In this document: positions 22,932 to 33,676 of the stretch, piece after piece
Position numbering within the stretch: position 1 is the stretch's first letter
How the letters are laid out: the number at the start of each line of letters is the position of its first letter
DNA from: Castanea sativa
Lineage: Eukaryota > Streptophyta > Magnoliopsida > Fagales > Fagaceae
DNA length: 64,000 nucleotides
Assembly (NCBI RefSeq): GCF_040712315.1
Contig: NC_134022.1
Span: 2,232,001-2,296,000 of the forward strand
Direction of reading: 5' to 3'
The notes under the pieces: generated by a model
Database searches by the model: none
Told to the model about the DNA's origin: nothing
What the model saw: only the letters and a program-made list of their open reading frames with translations
Position numbers and translations under genes: made by a program

Positions 22932-23534
22932 CCTCCTTTTTCATCTTGATAAGCTATTTGATTTTAGTTGTGCAAGAACTAAAATTAAATAGCCTTGTGC
23001 ATAGATGGAGGTGTGGAGTGTTTCTTGCGAGTTACAAAAGTAATGCAGCAGTTCAAAGGGATCAAAATCAGAAAAGCTTCACTTCTTTATGATATTTGTT
23101 CATTCTTTCTGCAGATTTTGAATCGTTAGGCTTGCTGCATCATCTGTGTCAGTTTGACCTTATGAGCATTTTGTTAGTCATCAGAGAGCATTTGGCTAGT
23201 GTCACTGCTCATTTTGCAAGGATGCGCCGAAGACTTTTCTTTCTTCACATGAATGGATTTCAACACGATTGAGTTATTTATTCATGCTTTCCCATTTCCT
23301 AATCTGTAATCTCCTCCAGCATTTGTACTGTTAATCGAAATTAAGTGTAAATGAAATCTGTATAAATTGAAAATGCTCTCCTTTTGCAAATGACTCTTGT
23401 TTATTCCATTATCATAATTTTGGATTTGATCAATCATAATATATACAAAGGCCAAATCATTCTAAACGACATTATATATGAATATAAATACACACATAAA
23501 AGCGCATATTATTTTTGCTAGACTAAAGGCCCAA
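22932..23534 (+). other. Possible terminal exon and 3' UTR, unrecognised
   Basis: At 23099-23115 the plus strand has a convincing acceptor (ttcattctttctgcag). In one phase a frame of about 53 codons follows (ESLGLLHHLCQFDLMSILLV...FLHMNGFQHD) and stops near 23273. AT-rich sequence with 3'-UTR character follows up to the end of the RING gene on the other strand. I do not recognise the protein, and the upstream exons would have to lie beyond the LINE. It may be a coincidence. Confidence 0.25.
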
Positions 23535-24032
23535 TTAGACAACATTGTCAACTTGAAGCTCTATGTGGAGTCTACAAAGAGGACAAGAAGTATGGTTCCG
23601 AGTCAACCATGTCTCAATACATGCAGGATGGAAAGCATGGAGACATGTAGGAAGTTCAACAAGGCTCTCACCCTCTACAAACTCCTCAAGGCAGACAGGG
23701 CAGTCCGTGGCGGCTTCACCGGCATGGAATTCTCTTCGTGGTAGTTCCGTCATAGGAGCATGGGCCTGATGATCCTGAGGAAGCTCCGCATTGTGCTCTT
23801 CCTGTTCTGGCTGGTTCTTCATTATCCACCAAAGAAAGAACAGAATGAGATGCACGATGACAACAATGACCACTGCTGGTCCTATTGCATAAATCCAATC
23901 GGGTGGCCCTCCCTTCCAATGGAAATTCGCGCTATTTGCCGTTATTGTTGCCGTTGCCGTTGTATTGCTTGCCATTGACGGTGCTTGCTTCCAACGGGAA
24001 TTCAAGATACTAGTTGTTGCATTGCTAGGCAT
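23535..24032 (-). CDS. ATL-type RING-H2 E3 ubiquitin ligase, 165 aa
   Basis: A single-exon gene. The N-terminus is Ser/Thr/Asn-rich, a hydrophobic membrane segment lies at about residues 47-70 ([20 protein letters not shown]), and a RING-H2 finger follows: C111-x2-C114-x15-C130-x1-H132-x2-H135-x2-C138-x11-C150-x2-C153, with the P-L-C and E-T-W-L features of E2 binding. The ATL family has exactly this layout: one TM helix near the N-terminus and a RING-H2 towards the C-terminus, intronless. Such proteins ubiquitinate targets at membranes. The spacing C138-C150 is one residue longer than the common form and the basic GLD motif is not obvious, so this is an ATL-like rather than a clear ATL member. 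The start is the first ATG after a CT-rich leader. Confidence 0.88.
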   Translation of the reverse strand: MPSNATTSILNSRWKQAPSMASNTTATATITANSANFHWKGGPPDWIYAIGPAVVIVVIVHLILFFLWWIMKNQPEQEEHNAELPQDHQAHAPMTELPRREFHAGEAATDCPVCLEEFVEGESLVELPTCLHAFHPACIETWLTRNHTSCPLCRLHIELQVDNVV

Positions 24033-24097
24033 TGTCGTGAATTTTTCTTTCTTTCTTTCTTTTTTTCTTGCTCTCTCTGGGAATACAAACTCTCTGA

Positions 24098-24112
24098 TTG
24101 ATATATATATGA
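24098..24112 (-). promoter_or_regulatory. Probable TATA box and CT-rich leader of the RING-H2 gene
   Basis: The minus strand reads tcatatatatatcaatc about 70-80 bp before the ATG at 24032, then a leader rich in GAAA/GAGA. The edge of the GT4 duplication (24114) lies directly upstream of this box. Confidence 0.5.
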
Positions 24113-24113
24113 T

Positions 24114-25688
24114 AAATTTACATTAAGACAAGGACAGAAATACGCTTTGGCGTGTGTCAGTGAGTCAGTGGGTCAGCAGAAAAAAACAAATATAGAGAGT
24201 AGATTCACATTGTCTAGTTAAGTTATACTTTCTCCTGAGTTTCTCGTAAGTTTCTCGTAAGTTTCATGATGGAGAATCCGTTTCCAATCGATGTAGAGAT
24301 TGAGATTGGCCCAAGTTAAGTTATAGACTAGTGGCCCAAGTTAAGTTAAGTGATTGGCTTAATTTAGAATTTATAATACTCTGAAATAAGTAGAATATTC
24401 ACCCCCAGAAAATGGTGGTGCTTGCTTTCAAAACTACAAATATAAGTAAACCAATTGTGAAATTTTCTTTATGTTTAATAATATGAATCTTAATTAATTG
24501 CTACAACAAGAAAAACTGTATAATTAGGATTTGATTTTGAAAATCAATAATATATATTATATTATTTACTCCAAAACGAATCCAAATGAGGGGAAATATA
24601 TGTATCTCTATAGCCTAAGGATAGGTACAAAAGGATTCGTTTTTGATACAAAGGAATAACCTCTCATATGCCAATGCTATCTTTCGTGCAGTAAACATGG
24701 AGGTTGCATATTCACGACATGCCTGTCCTCTCTGTGCTAATCTCTCTGATCCTTCCTCCACCACTGCTTCAAGTGCCTCTAACAATGACTCTACATTTGG
24801 GGCAAACATGTAACCAAATTCATCATCCACAACAATTGTACCTTTGATGCTAGGAAACCTTGATGCCATTAAGACAGGGACAGAAATACGCTTTGGCGTG
24901 TGTCAGTGAGTCAGTGTGTCTTAATGTAACCAAATTTACATTAAGACGGACAGAAATACACTTTGGTGTGTGACAGTGAGTCAGTGGGTTAGCAGAAAAA
25001 AACAAACATAGAGAGTAGATTCACATTGTCTAGTTAAGTTATACTTTCTCCTGAGTTTCTCGTAAGTTTCTCGTAAGTTTCATGATGGAGAATCCGTTTC
25101 CAATCGATGTAGAGACTGAGATTGGCCCAAGTTAAGTTATAGACTAGTGGCCCAAGTTAAGTTAAGTGATTGGCTTAATTTAGAATTTATAATACTATGA
25201 AATAAGTAGAATATTCACCCCCAAAAACTGGTGGTGCTTGCTTTCAAAAGTACAAATATAAGTAAACCAATTGTGAAATTTTCTTTATGTTTAATAATAT
25301 GAATCTTAATTAATTGCTACAACAAAAAAAACTGTATAATTAGGATTTGATTTTGAAAATCAATAATATATATTATATTATTTACTCCAAAACGAATCCA
25401 AATGGGGGGAAATATATGTATCTCTATAGCCTAAGGATAGGTACAAAAGGGTTCGTTTTTGATACAAAGGAATAACCTCTCATATGCCAATGCCATCTTT
25501 CGTGCAGTAAACATGGAGGTTGCATATTCACGACATGCCTGTCCTCTCTGTGCTAATCTCTCTGATCCTTCCTCAACCACTGCTTCAAGTGCCTCTAACA
25601 ATGACTCTACATTTGGGGCAAACATGTAACCAAATTCATCATCCACAACAATTGTACCTTTGATGCTAGGAAACCTTGATGCCATTAC
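24114..25688. repeat. Tandem duplication of the RING upstream / GT4 3' end region
   Basis: Unit 1 (about 24114-24873) and unit 2 (about 24932-25688) are highly similar and offset by 818 bp. Both start aaatttacattaagac and run through ctgagtttctcgtaagtttc, the GT4 3' UTR and the last GT4 codons to gatgccatta. A partial third start of the unit (agacagggacagaaatacgc) lies at 24870-24925. The breakpoint within the GT4 coding region is at gccatta. Confidence 0.9.
24615..24869 (-). pseudogene. Truncated C-terminal copy of the GT4 gene (84 codons)
   Basis: The frame reads MASRFPSIKGTIVVDDEFGY to SFCTYP and differs from the last 84 codons of the intact gene at only a few positions (for example K to I in ARKIALAYER, P to S before FCTYP). 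It lacks the catalytic Rossmann core and the membrane anchor. The ATG at its start is an internal methionine of the parent protein. Confidence 0.9.
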
Positions 25689-26888
25689 GGGCTTTCCACT
25701 CATCATGGCCTCCATAAGAGTTAGATCAAGCCCTTGAGGCCTAAGTGTGGGATTTACAAATATATCAATGGCATTATAGAAAGCCTTCAATTGTGATGGA
25801 CTCATAGAGCCCAAAACCAGAACTTGAGGCCCCAAATCTTTGTACCTTTGCTCCCATGGTCCTGACCCAGCAACAATCAAATACACATCAGGGTGCTTTG
25901 AAATCAGTTTGGTGAATGCTTCATAGAGTAGTGGATGACCTTTGTCTTTTACCAATCTTCCAGCCACACCAAGTACTAAACTTGCATTACCTGGGACACC
26001 AATTCTAGACCTGAACTCAAGGCCTATGCTCAAATCTTTTCCAAACTCATCCTCGTCAACACCATTGAGAATCACATGGACTCTTTTATTAGGAATTTGA
26101 TACACATCCCTAAGCATTTCCCCACAACTATCACTTATAGCAACATGATGTGCATAGCTCTTGAAGAACCTTATTTCATTTAATACCTTTGGGACTACCC
26201 CTTGTAAAGTATTGTTGAAAGCTGGAGATATGGGCTCGTTTGGTCTTCGAGCCAAATCTTGGAAAATATCAGATTGTAAGCTCTCAAGTGCTATGCCATG
26301 CCATGACACAGCAAGGTTTGGAAGCTGTCTTGCAATATAGTGAGGAAGTGCTACACTTTCGGAGTGAACCACATCAAAGGGTTCACGTTTGTTCTCTTCC
26401 ATAAATTGCTCCCAAGCTTTGTTATATCGCCAACGCCCCGGTTCGCCATCATGGCAATGGATATATGGTGAAGAAGTTGTACTAATCACTCCAAGTTGAT
26501 TAGGAGAGGTGAAGACATGAACTTGATGGCCGCGGCGTGCTAGAGCTGTGTGTAGAGTATGTGCGTGGCGTTCCATGCCTCCCGGTGTTGTACCAATAGG
26601 CCATTTTCTTGAGAATACAGCAATCTTGAGAGCAATAGGTGGGGGTTGGTCAGGGTATTGGAGGAAGAGAAGACGGTTCCAAGCAAATTGGGCTGCTCGA
26701 AGATCACCCGACCAAGGCTTGACATGGTTGGCAAAGGTTGTGCATATGGATGCGGTAGGTGTGTGGAGGAGAAAAAGGGCTGGGATGGTGAAGAGAACTA
26801 TGAAGAAAAGGATGGTACATAGATTGGATTGGGAAGAGGAAATGGATTTCTTGGGTTTGTTGTTGTTATTGTTAATGTTGAGAGCCAT
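25431..26888 (-). CDS. GT4-family glycosyltransferase, type II membrane protein, 485 aa
   Basis: An intact single-exon gene. A short Asn/Lys/Ser-rich N-terminus is followed by one hydrophobic anchor at about residues 24-43, as in Golgi type II enzymes. The GT-B fold follows: an N-terminal part with KIAVFSRKWPIGTTPGGMER (glycine loop at 103-106), HVFTSPNQLG and FDVVHSESVALPH, then the linker VILNGVDEDEF. The C-terminal nucleotide-sugar domain has GVAGRLVKDKGHPLL, YLIVAGSGPWE and RPQGLDLTLMEAMMSGKPV. The last corresponds to the GT4 E-x7-E motif, but the first position is Q; this may be typical of this plant subfamily. It resembles the Arabidopsis group annotated only as UDP-glycosyltransferase superfamily proteins (At1g19710/At3g10630 type, from memory). 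The donor and acceptor are unknown. Confidence 0.9.
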   Translation of the reverse strand: MALNINNNNNKPKKSISSSQSNLCTILFFIVLFTIPALFLLHTPTASICTTFANHVKPWSGDLRAAQFAWNRLLFLQYPDQPPPIALKIAVFSRKWPIGTTPGGMERHAHTLHTALARRGHQVHVFTSPNQLGVISTTSSPYIHCHDGEPGRWRYNKAWEQFMEENKREPFDVVHSESVALPHYIARQLPNLAVSWHGIALESLQSDIFQDLARRPNEPISPAFNNTLQGVVPKVLNEIRFFKSYAHHVAISDSCGEMLRDVYQIPNKRVHVILNGVDEDEFGKDLSIGLEFRSRIGVPGNASLVLGVAGRLVKDKGHPLLYEAFTKLISKHPDVYLIVAGSGPWEQRYKDLGPQVLVLGSMSPSQLKAFYNAIDIFVNPTLRPQGLDLTLMEAMMSGKPVMASRFPSIKGTIVVDDEFGYMFAPNVESLLEALEAVVEEGSERLAQRGQACREYATSMFTARKMALAYERLFLCIKNEPFCTYP

Positions 26889-27840
26889 TTTGGGATGGTT
26901 TTTTCTAATTGATAGGGAATGAAAATGTGGATGTTTGTGTTGTGGCTTTTCACTTTGAAATTTTGGTATGGTAGTACTATTAGTCTATTACTATACTAAA
27001 TTTCATTGCTGAAAAGTTGAGAAAAGTTTTGGCAGGTTTTTTGGGGGGTTAGACACGCACTCAAGCAAGTGCGTTTGGGTTTTGATTACTTTAATTAGAG
27101 TTTTCTACTTTTCTTCTTCAAAGTGCATTTCTCACGCTTCTTTGAAGAAAAAGTGGGATTCATGTGCCAAATAGTTTGTGACTTTTATGTATTTATGATG
27201 GGTGATTTTATATGATAGTATATGAGCATTTCATGCGGTCACATGAACCCACCATGATTGACTCTAAATACATTCCACTTTCGTTTTTCAGCTCATGAAT
27301 TATGCCAAATCCACATGACAAAGAGAGAATTTAAAGTACTCAAATTTCAACTTTTGAGCGTGATTGATTTGAATTGTTTTTGAATAAGGTTATTTTTATT
27401 GACTAAATTTGTTTAAAATTACAATTGTATATAAAATAAGAGTTTAAAGTTGTATATAAAGTATAAACTGGACATGATATAATCTGGAATTTTAGGCTAA
27501 AATATACAGAGACTCACGGACTTCTAAAATCTAACTGATTCTTTTCATAATACCTCTATTTATTTTTTTTTCTATGCTTTCAAAAAAAATCTTATTTTCA
27601 AACATATTACAAGAGCTGCCTCATCCAAAAAATTTTAATACAGTATGGCACTTTAAATTTACTGAATGGTTTGATTCTAAAATAAAATAAATTCTGAATG
27701 GTTTACCAAAAAAAAAATCTACTGGCTGATGTTCGTATATTAGATAGTTTTTTCTTTTGTTTTTGGGGGAGAGAATAGATAGTATTATAATAACGAGTGA
27801 AAGCCTAGCTAATACATTATATAGCTGCACTTTTCTACCC

Positions 27841-27871
<31 letters not shown>

Positions 27872-28009
27872 GCTTCCGTTTCCAAATGTAATTACAGCAT
27901 TAATCGAATTCACACCAGCTAACAATTCGTTTGACAATTTTTGGACTCACATTTTTCCATATATAAAAGTACAAAACTCTCATTCCCTCTTAAAAAAGAA
28001 AAAAAAAAA

Positions 28010-28051
<42 letters not shown>

Positions 28052-29655
28052 CTAACATATGCCCTTAGGACATACATTAGTCTAACCATTTAAAAAACAT
28101 TTATGGAAAAAAAAAATAAGTGACTAACTTTTTTGACAATTTTTCAATTTTTTATAAAACATTTCTTAAAATTGATGATTAATGTACTTTTTTAAAATAG
28201 ACTAATTATTATCACTGTAAATCATATTTAGGGCTAGTTTCGTTCAGCATTTATGTTTTGGGCCTTCTGAAAATGTGGCATTTTTGGAATTGTAACTCTC
28301 AAGAGTCAATGCAAATACTGTAACTAAAAATTTATTTACTGAAAACTAAAAATTTATTACTGAAAACACTGTAACTTAATAATTTTTAAAAATATAAATA
28401 ATGTCGTGGAACCCAAAAATGCATAAATATACATGTTTTTTAGTTATTGATGGTCCGTAAACAGTACCCATAAGACTCACTAAAAAAACGCAAAACGCAC
28501 TAATTGAGCAAAACGCCCGAACCAAACGCACGGCAAAAAAGATTGAGCAATTGATTTGGTAGAGATCCGAATGGAAGTAAAAGTCAACCAATTTAGGCGA
28601 AGAGGCGTCTGCACGTCGTTCTTGACTCGGAAAAACCGCCCCATGAGGTGCGTTGTTATTTTCTTTAATACGATAGTCAACCAAGAAATTAGGCTCTTGG
28701 CATTTGGCAAGTGCTATTTGCTTCATCTCAAAGCCACTCTATCAGCTTCTTCTCTTTAATTGTCCGCACAGATACGTATGACTTTGAGTGACTTTTGTAC
28801 AGCTAGAGCTAGATGCCTATGCAAAAAGCCTATAATATCTTCCTATCACATGGAGGGCCTTATTATATTGGAAGATATGGATCATGGTTTATTTTAATTC
28901 AACACCAATTTGTATAGGAATGGTACTTGTATAATTTTTTTAGAACAAAGTTTGGCTCTATTTAAAGTCTTGGGTTCATTGAATATGACGGAATATATGT
29001 TATCTTCATAATTAATTGGACTTTAGAGCTAAACTTTTTCCTATTTTTTATAGGTGTAAAACTTAAGTTAAAATTTTTTTGACAATATATTAAGTTTTTC
29101 AATTAAATTCAAATGTAAAATTGAGTTAAATTTATTTGTCATTAGAAAATTATAACTTTGATTGTACTTAATTTATTAGTCAATGCAACCATGTGCTTGA
29201 CTTTGATTAGAAAATCTAATGTAATGCACTTAAAGAATTGTGCCTAAGTTTTGCTCTCTTTTTTTTTTTAATAATTACTGTGTTAACAAATTGTTATTGA
29301 TTTTTATATGGATCCACTACTAATTCTACTTTAAACTTATTGTATGTAATATTAAAATTTTGAAATTTCAACAAATTGTACAAAAAATGTGATTCTAGAC
29401 ATATTATATAATATATCTTATACTTTGCTTCCAATAATCTCGTGAAATCCTTAATTTTATTTTATTTTATTTTAGTACTTTTTCTAAAAATAGATTTGCA
29501 AGGTTATATTAAAAAAAAGCAACCCAAGAATTTGGGACAAAAATCTATTAATGGTAGCTGGAGTTGGGTTAAAAGCACATATAATGTATTTACACTATTA
29601 TCATTTTCAAATAAAGTATTTTTTATAATGGTACTATATATAACAAATAGAAAAT
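26889..29655. other. Intergenic upstream of GT4; microsatellites and a possible DNA transposon
   Basis: The first ~300 bp should contain the GT4 promoter and leader. Microsatellites (AT)n lie at 27847-27871 and 28014-28050. About 28230-28540 has the style of a non-autonomous DNA element (left ggctagtttcgttcagcattt, right inverted gcgtttggttcgggcgttt), but I could not fix ends or a duplication. The remainder to the Gypsy element is AT-rich with no gene seen. Confidence 0.45.
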
Positions 29656-29660
29656 GGAGA

Positions 29661-30414
29661 TGTGGGGAGTAAAAAGACCCTGATGGGTATATGGGCCTTT
29701 GGGTCATGCTAAGGAAGGCCGACCTGTTCCTGGGTTTAGAACTTGTTAGTACTATGGGTCGGCCCATACGCCGAGGATCCGAGGAGCGGTACGCCCGAAG
29801 ATGATTTTTCCCCTCGGACGGACATCGGAGATCAGGACTTCATTGTAAAGGTTAGGGAATGACACGGTGAAGACCCGATGGTAAAAGGGGTGAACCCTTG
29901 AATGTCCTAGAAGCATCGATGCTAGAGAAATACCAAGGATAAAGCTGCCACATCCACATTAAAGACCACTGCACCTACCACCCCTGGCCGCATTAATGGG
30001 GAAGTGACACACGAGCAGTGGAAGTAAACTTCTGGTTACTATTCAAAGGCACTGAGAAAAGAAATATCTAGGCTAAGGGGGAATTGGGGCAACACGTGTA
30101 CAAAGTATCAAAAAGAAGAGTATTTAAGGAGCAACCTAGAACTAAAAAGGGGGACGGACTACTTTTTAATCTAAAAGGAAAAGAAAAAAGAGGAAGAGAT
30201 AATATAAGAACAACTCTTGGTTTACGTCCGAGGAGGTTGAGTTACAACATTCCGTTGTTTTCGAGTGTTTGCAATCTTTGGCTTGTCATTTAATCCTCAC
30301 ACACTTCTAACACAGGGTTTCAAGCCCACACTCTACAAATTCATATTGTTAAGGCTCATTGGGCCCGAGCCCGTAAATCGGCTCTTGGGGCCAGGGTGCA
30401 ATTGTGCACTTACA
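29661..30414 (+). repeat. 5' LTR of the Gypsy element (754 bp)
   Basis: Starts TGTGGGGAGTAAAAAGACCC and ends GTGCACTTACA. By eye it differs from the 3' LTR by roughly 10-15 substitutions and a similar number of 1-5-bp indels, several clustered around 29779-29800. Confidence 0.93.
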
Positions 30415-30415
30415 A

Positions 30416-30433
30416 TTGGCGCCGTCCGTGGGA
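30416..30433 (+). promoter_or_regulatory. Primer binding site of the Gypsy element
   Basis: TTGGCGCCGTCCGTGGGA begins two bases after the LTR end. The TGGCGCC start is usual in plant Gypsy elements. I did not determine which tRNA 3' end pairs with it. Confidence 0.7.
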
Positions 30434-30461
30434 AATCTAGTCTAGAAGAGGTAGGGATATT

Positions 30462-31803
30462 ATGGCAGGGCTTAGGCTCTCACCATGCGAGAGTCACGGG
30501 ATCACAACCGGAAGATCATTTCGAACGTCTTGAACGTCGAAGGGATCGTGAAGGGAGTGTCCATACGAATATCCGGCGTTAGCCATACTCGTGGCGGGGT
30601 AGCACCACCCACGAGGAGGGTTCTAAATCCATGCGAAGGAAATCAATCGTTTGAAGAGAAAGTTGCGCCGTGCTAAACGTAAGTTTTCACCGTCCTCGTC
30701 TAATTCTTCCTCGGAAAAGGATGGGGAGGTGGCTACGGCTCGAGGTCGCGCTCCCCCACTCGCGTGCAACGTCCTCGTGAGGAGGACGACCGCCAACCCG
30801 CGAGACGTAAGAAGCTTCGTTCTAGGGGCTTAGGCAACGATACTATGAGTAGGGCGTTGCACCAACTCTCTAAATCTCCGTTTTCACGGAGGATTGAGAG
30901 GAGGCTTCCTGGGGCGGTTCACCCGGCCCACCTTTACCATCTATAATGGCCGGGCCCGATCCGGTGGAGCACATGAGTCACTTCAACCAGAGGATGGCAG
31001 TGCACTCTCACAATGAGACTCTGATGTGTAAAGTTTTCCCCTCCAGCTTGGGACCTGTGGCTATGAGATGGTTTAACGGTCTCAAATCAGGGTCTGTAGG
31101 CTCATTCGGGGAGTTAACTAGGGCATTCGCTTCGCGGTTCATTACATGTAGCAGAGTCCCTCGGCCATTGGACTCGCTGCTATCCATGGCCATGAAGGAA
31201 GGGGAGACACTGAAAGCATACTCCGACCGATATTGGGAGATGTTTAACGAAATAGATGGCGACTTTGATGAGGTGGCGCTTAATACCTTTAAGGTAGGTC
31301 TTCCTATTGACCACGACCTAAGAAAGTCTTTGACGAAAAAGCCCGTCCGTAGTGTACGCCGCCTTATGGATCGTATTGATGAGTACAAAAGGGTAGAGGA
31401 AGACCAGCAGCAGGGGAAGGGAAAGGAGAAGGTTATCCCGCAGGAGAGAAGGGATTTCAGGTCGGACAGATATCACAACAACAAGCCGATGAGGAATTAC
31501 TTCGGACAATCAGGCTCGGCAGCACCTCAGGCTGTAAATACTGTGTTCCGAGAACCAGTGCATCAATTACTAGAAAAAGTTTGTAAAGAGCCCTTCTTCA
31601 GATGGCCCGGCAAGATGGCAGGGGACCTTGCGAAAAGAAATCAAAACCTCTTTTGTCGTTACTATCAGGATGTGGGCCACACTACCGAGAACTGTCGGAC
31701 CCTGTGGAACCATCTGGAGCAACTCATCAGTGAGGGAAAGTTAAAGCAGCACTTGTGTCGGCCAGCTGGGCGGAGTCGGTCCTCGCCAAGTTGGCTCAAA
31801 TAA
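30462..31803 (+). pseudogene. Gag of the Tat-like Gypsy element, N-terminal part frameshifted
   Basis: Gag forms the particle. The well-preserved frame is 30946-31803 (285 codons). It holds the Retrotrans_gag domain (DPVEHMSHFNQRMAVHSHNE, MRWFNGLKSGSVGSFGELTR, LKAYSDRYWEMFNEI, ALNTFKVGLPIDHDLRKSL) and a knuckle-like CRYYQDVGHTTENC (C-x7-H-x4-C), the reduced form usual in this group. The part from the ATG at 30462 or 30485 to 30945 is spread over several frames (RKLRRAKRKFSPSSSNSSS is visible near 30655), so the true start is uncertain. Confidence 0.85.
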
Positions 31804-31890
31804 CCGGAGGAACAATTCGTCTCGGCGCATTGAAGAATAATTAATGTTATCTTCGCTGCACCTGGTAGGACCGGCTCAGGTCCCACTAGG

Positions 31891-32403
31891 GTGATGGCGG
31901 TTTCCCATCCTCAGGCCGAGGATGTGGGTGGCAGGCCGAAGAGATTGAAGGGCACTTTACCCGTCTTGGGTTTCTCCAAGGAGGATAAGGTAGGGACTAT
32001 CCAGCCCCATGACGATGCTCTTGTGGTTACCCTCAGGATAGGGAACTATGATGTGAGAAGGGTGATGATAGATCAGGGCAGTGGTGCAGATATCATGTAC
32101 CTTGATCTATTTAAGGGGCTAAGGTTGGAATTGGAAGATCTAACTCCTTACGACTCCCCACTTATAAGCTTCGAAGGGAGAGCCGTTGTGCCGAAGGGAC
32201 AGATCCGTTTACCCGTTCAATCCGGCACAGAAACGGTTGAGGTGGATTTCATTGTGGTTGACGCGTACTCTCCATATACAGCCATCCTCGCCGAGCCATG
32301 GCTGCACGCCCGGGGAGCCGTCTCTACCTTGCACGTTAAGGTTAAATTCCCCTCGGGGAGCATGTTGAGGAAATCCTCGGCGAGCCGGAAATGTAGTGGC
32401 TAG
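31891..32403 (+). pseudogene. Retroviral-type aspartic protease of the Gypsy element
   Basis: The frame contains the active site VMIDQGSGADIMYLDLFKGL, an aspartic protease loop with D-x-G-S in which Q occupies the x position. It is followed by PVQSGTETVEVDFIVVDAYS and YTAILAEPWLHARGAVST, the usual end of the domain. The protease would release the parts of the polyprotein. It lies downstream of gag in a different frame and ends in a TAG at 32401-32403. Confidence 0.85.
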
Positions 32404-32505
32404 GCAATGCATATCGAGCACGTGCTTCGTCAGTCAGAAATTGAGTCATCAACTTTGCCCATCCAAGAGTCATAGCAATTAACAGCTCCGGAGGCACCTG
32501 GAACG

Positions 32506-33676
32506 ATGACAGGAGATGAGGCTGTTTGTGAGGAGTTAGAGAAGTTTGTAATACCAGATGATCCAGAGAGATTCTTCCAAGTTGGCATACGTTTGCCACA
32601 CCAAGAGAAGATGGAGTTGTTGAAATTTCTGAAGAATAATATAGATGTCTTTGCGTGGGACCCCTATGAGGCTCCAAGAGTGGATCCGAGCTTCATTTGT
32701 CATCGTTTGAACGTCAATCCTGCCATTGTTCCGAGGAGACAGCCACCTCGGCGATCTTCCAGAGAACATTCTGAGGCTGTGAAGGAAGAGGTTCTTAAAC
32801 TCAAAAGGGCGGGGGCTATCAAAGAAGTTTTCTACCCTGAGTGGTTGGCTCATACTGTTGTTGTTAAAAAGAAAAATGGCAAATGGAGAGTATGTGTGGA
32901 CTTTACTGATCTGAACAAGGCCTGTCCTAAAGATTCGTTCCCGATGCCACGTATTGATCAACTGGTAGATGCTACTGTCGGACATCCTCGGATGAGTTTC
33001 TTGGACGCCTTCCAGGGTTACCACCAAATTCCCTTGGCGTTGGAGGATCAGGAGAAGACTGCTTTCATTACTCCAACTGGGAACTATCATTATAAGGTCA
33101 TGCCATTTGGGTTAAAAAATGCTGGGGCTACTTACCAAAGAATGATGACCCGAATGTTTGAACAGCAACTGGGGAAAACCATTGAAGTATATGTGGATGA
33201 TATGGTGGTGAAGAGTAAGACTATACCTTCACATGACAGATCTGGCTGACACCTTCCAGATGCTAAGAAAGTATCAGCTGCGCCTTAACACCTCCAAGTG
33301 TTCTTTTGGCGTGGGGTCTGGAAAGTTCTTGGGATATATGATTACTCATAGGGACATAGAGGTAAACCCAGTGCAGGTTAAGGCTATTCAGAATTTGCAG
33401 CCGCCTCGGAACCCAAAAGAGATCCAGAAATTGACCGGAATGATTGCTGCGTTGAATAGATTTATCTCTCGGTCAGCTGACCAGTGCCGTCCTTTCTTTC
33501 GGTTGTTGAACAAATGGAAAGGGTTTCAACCGGACCGAGGCTTGCGAGTTAGCTTTCCAACGAGCTTAAGCAATATCTTTCTCGGCCACCCATTTTGTCT
33601 CGTCCGGAGGCGGACGAGGTTTTGTTCGCTTATTTGGCAAAGTGGCCGTTCATGCGGTGAGCCTCGGTCCTTATAA
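32506..33676 (+). pseudogene. Gypsy reverse transcriptase, frameshifted
   Basis: Two overlapping frames make one RT. The first (32506-33249) has AGAIKEVFYPEWLAHTVVVK, WRVCVDFTDLNKACPKDSFP, MSFLDAFQGYHQIPLA, TAFITPTGNYHYKVMPFGLK and the catalytic YVDDMVVKSK. The second (from 33233) continues with DLADTFQMLRKYQLRLNTSK, CSFGVGSGKFLGYMIT and LTGMIAALNRFISRSAD. The frame change at 33233-33249 and a second one near 33540 prevent a continuous protein. Confidence 0.9.

Noticed and set aside
30084..30293. 69-codon frame repeated at 40639
   Set aside because: Both lie in the two LTRs of the Gypsy element; they are the same non-coding LTR sequence.
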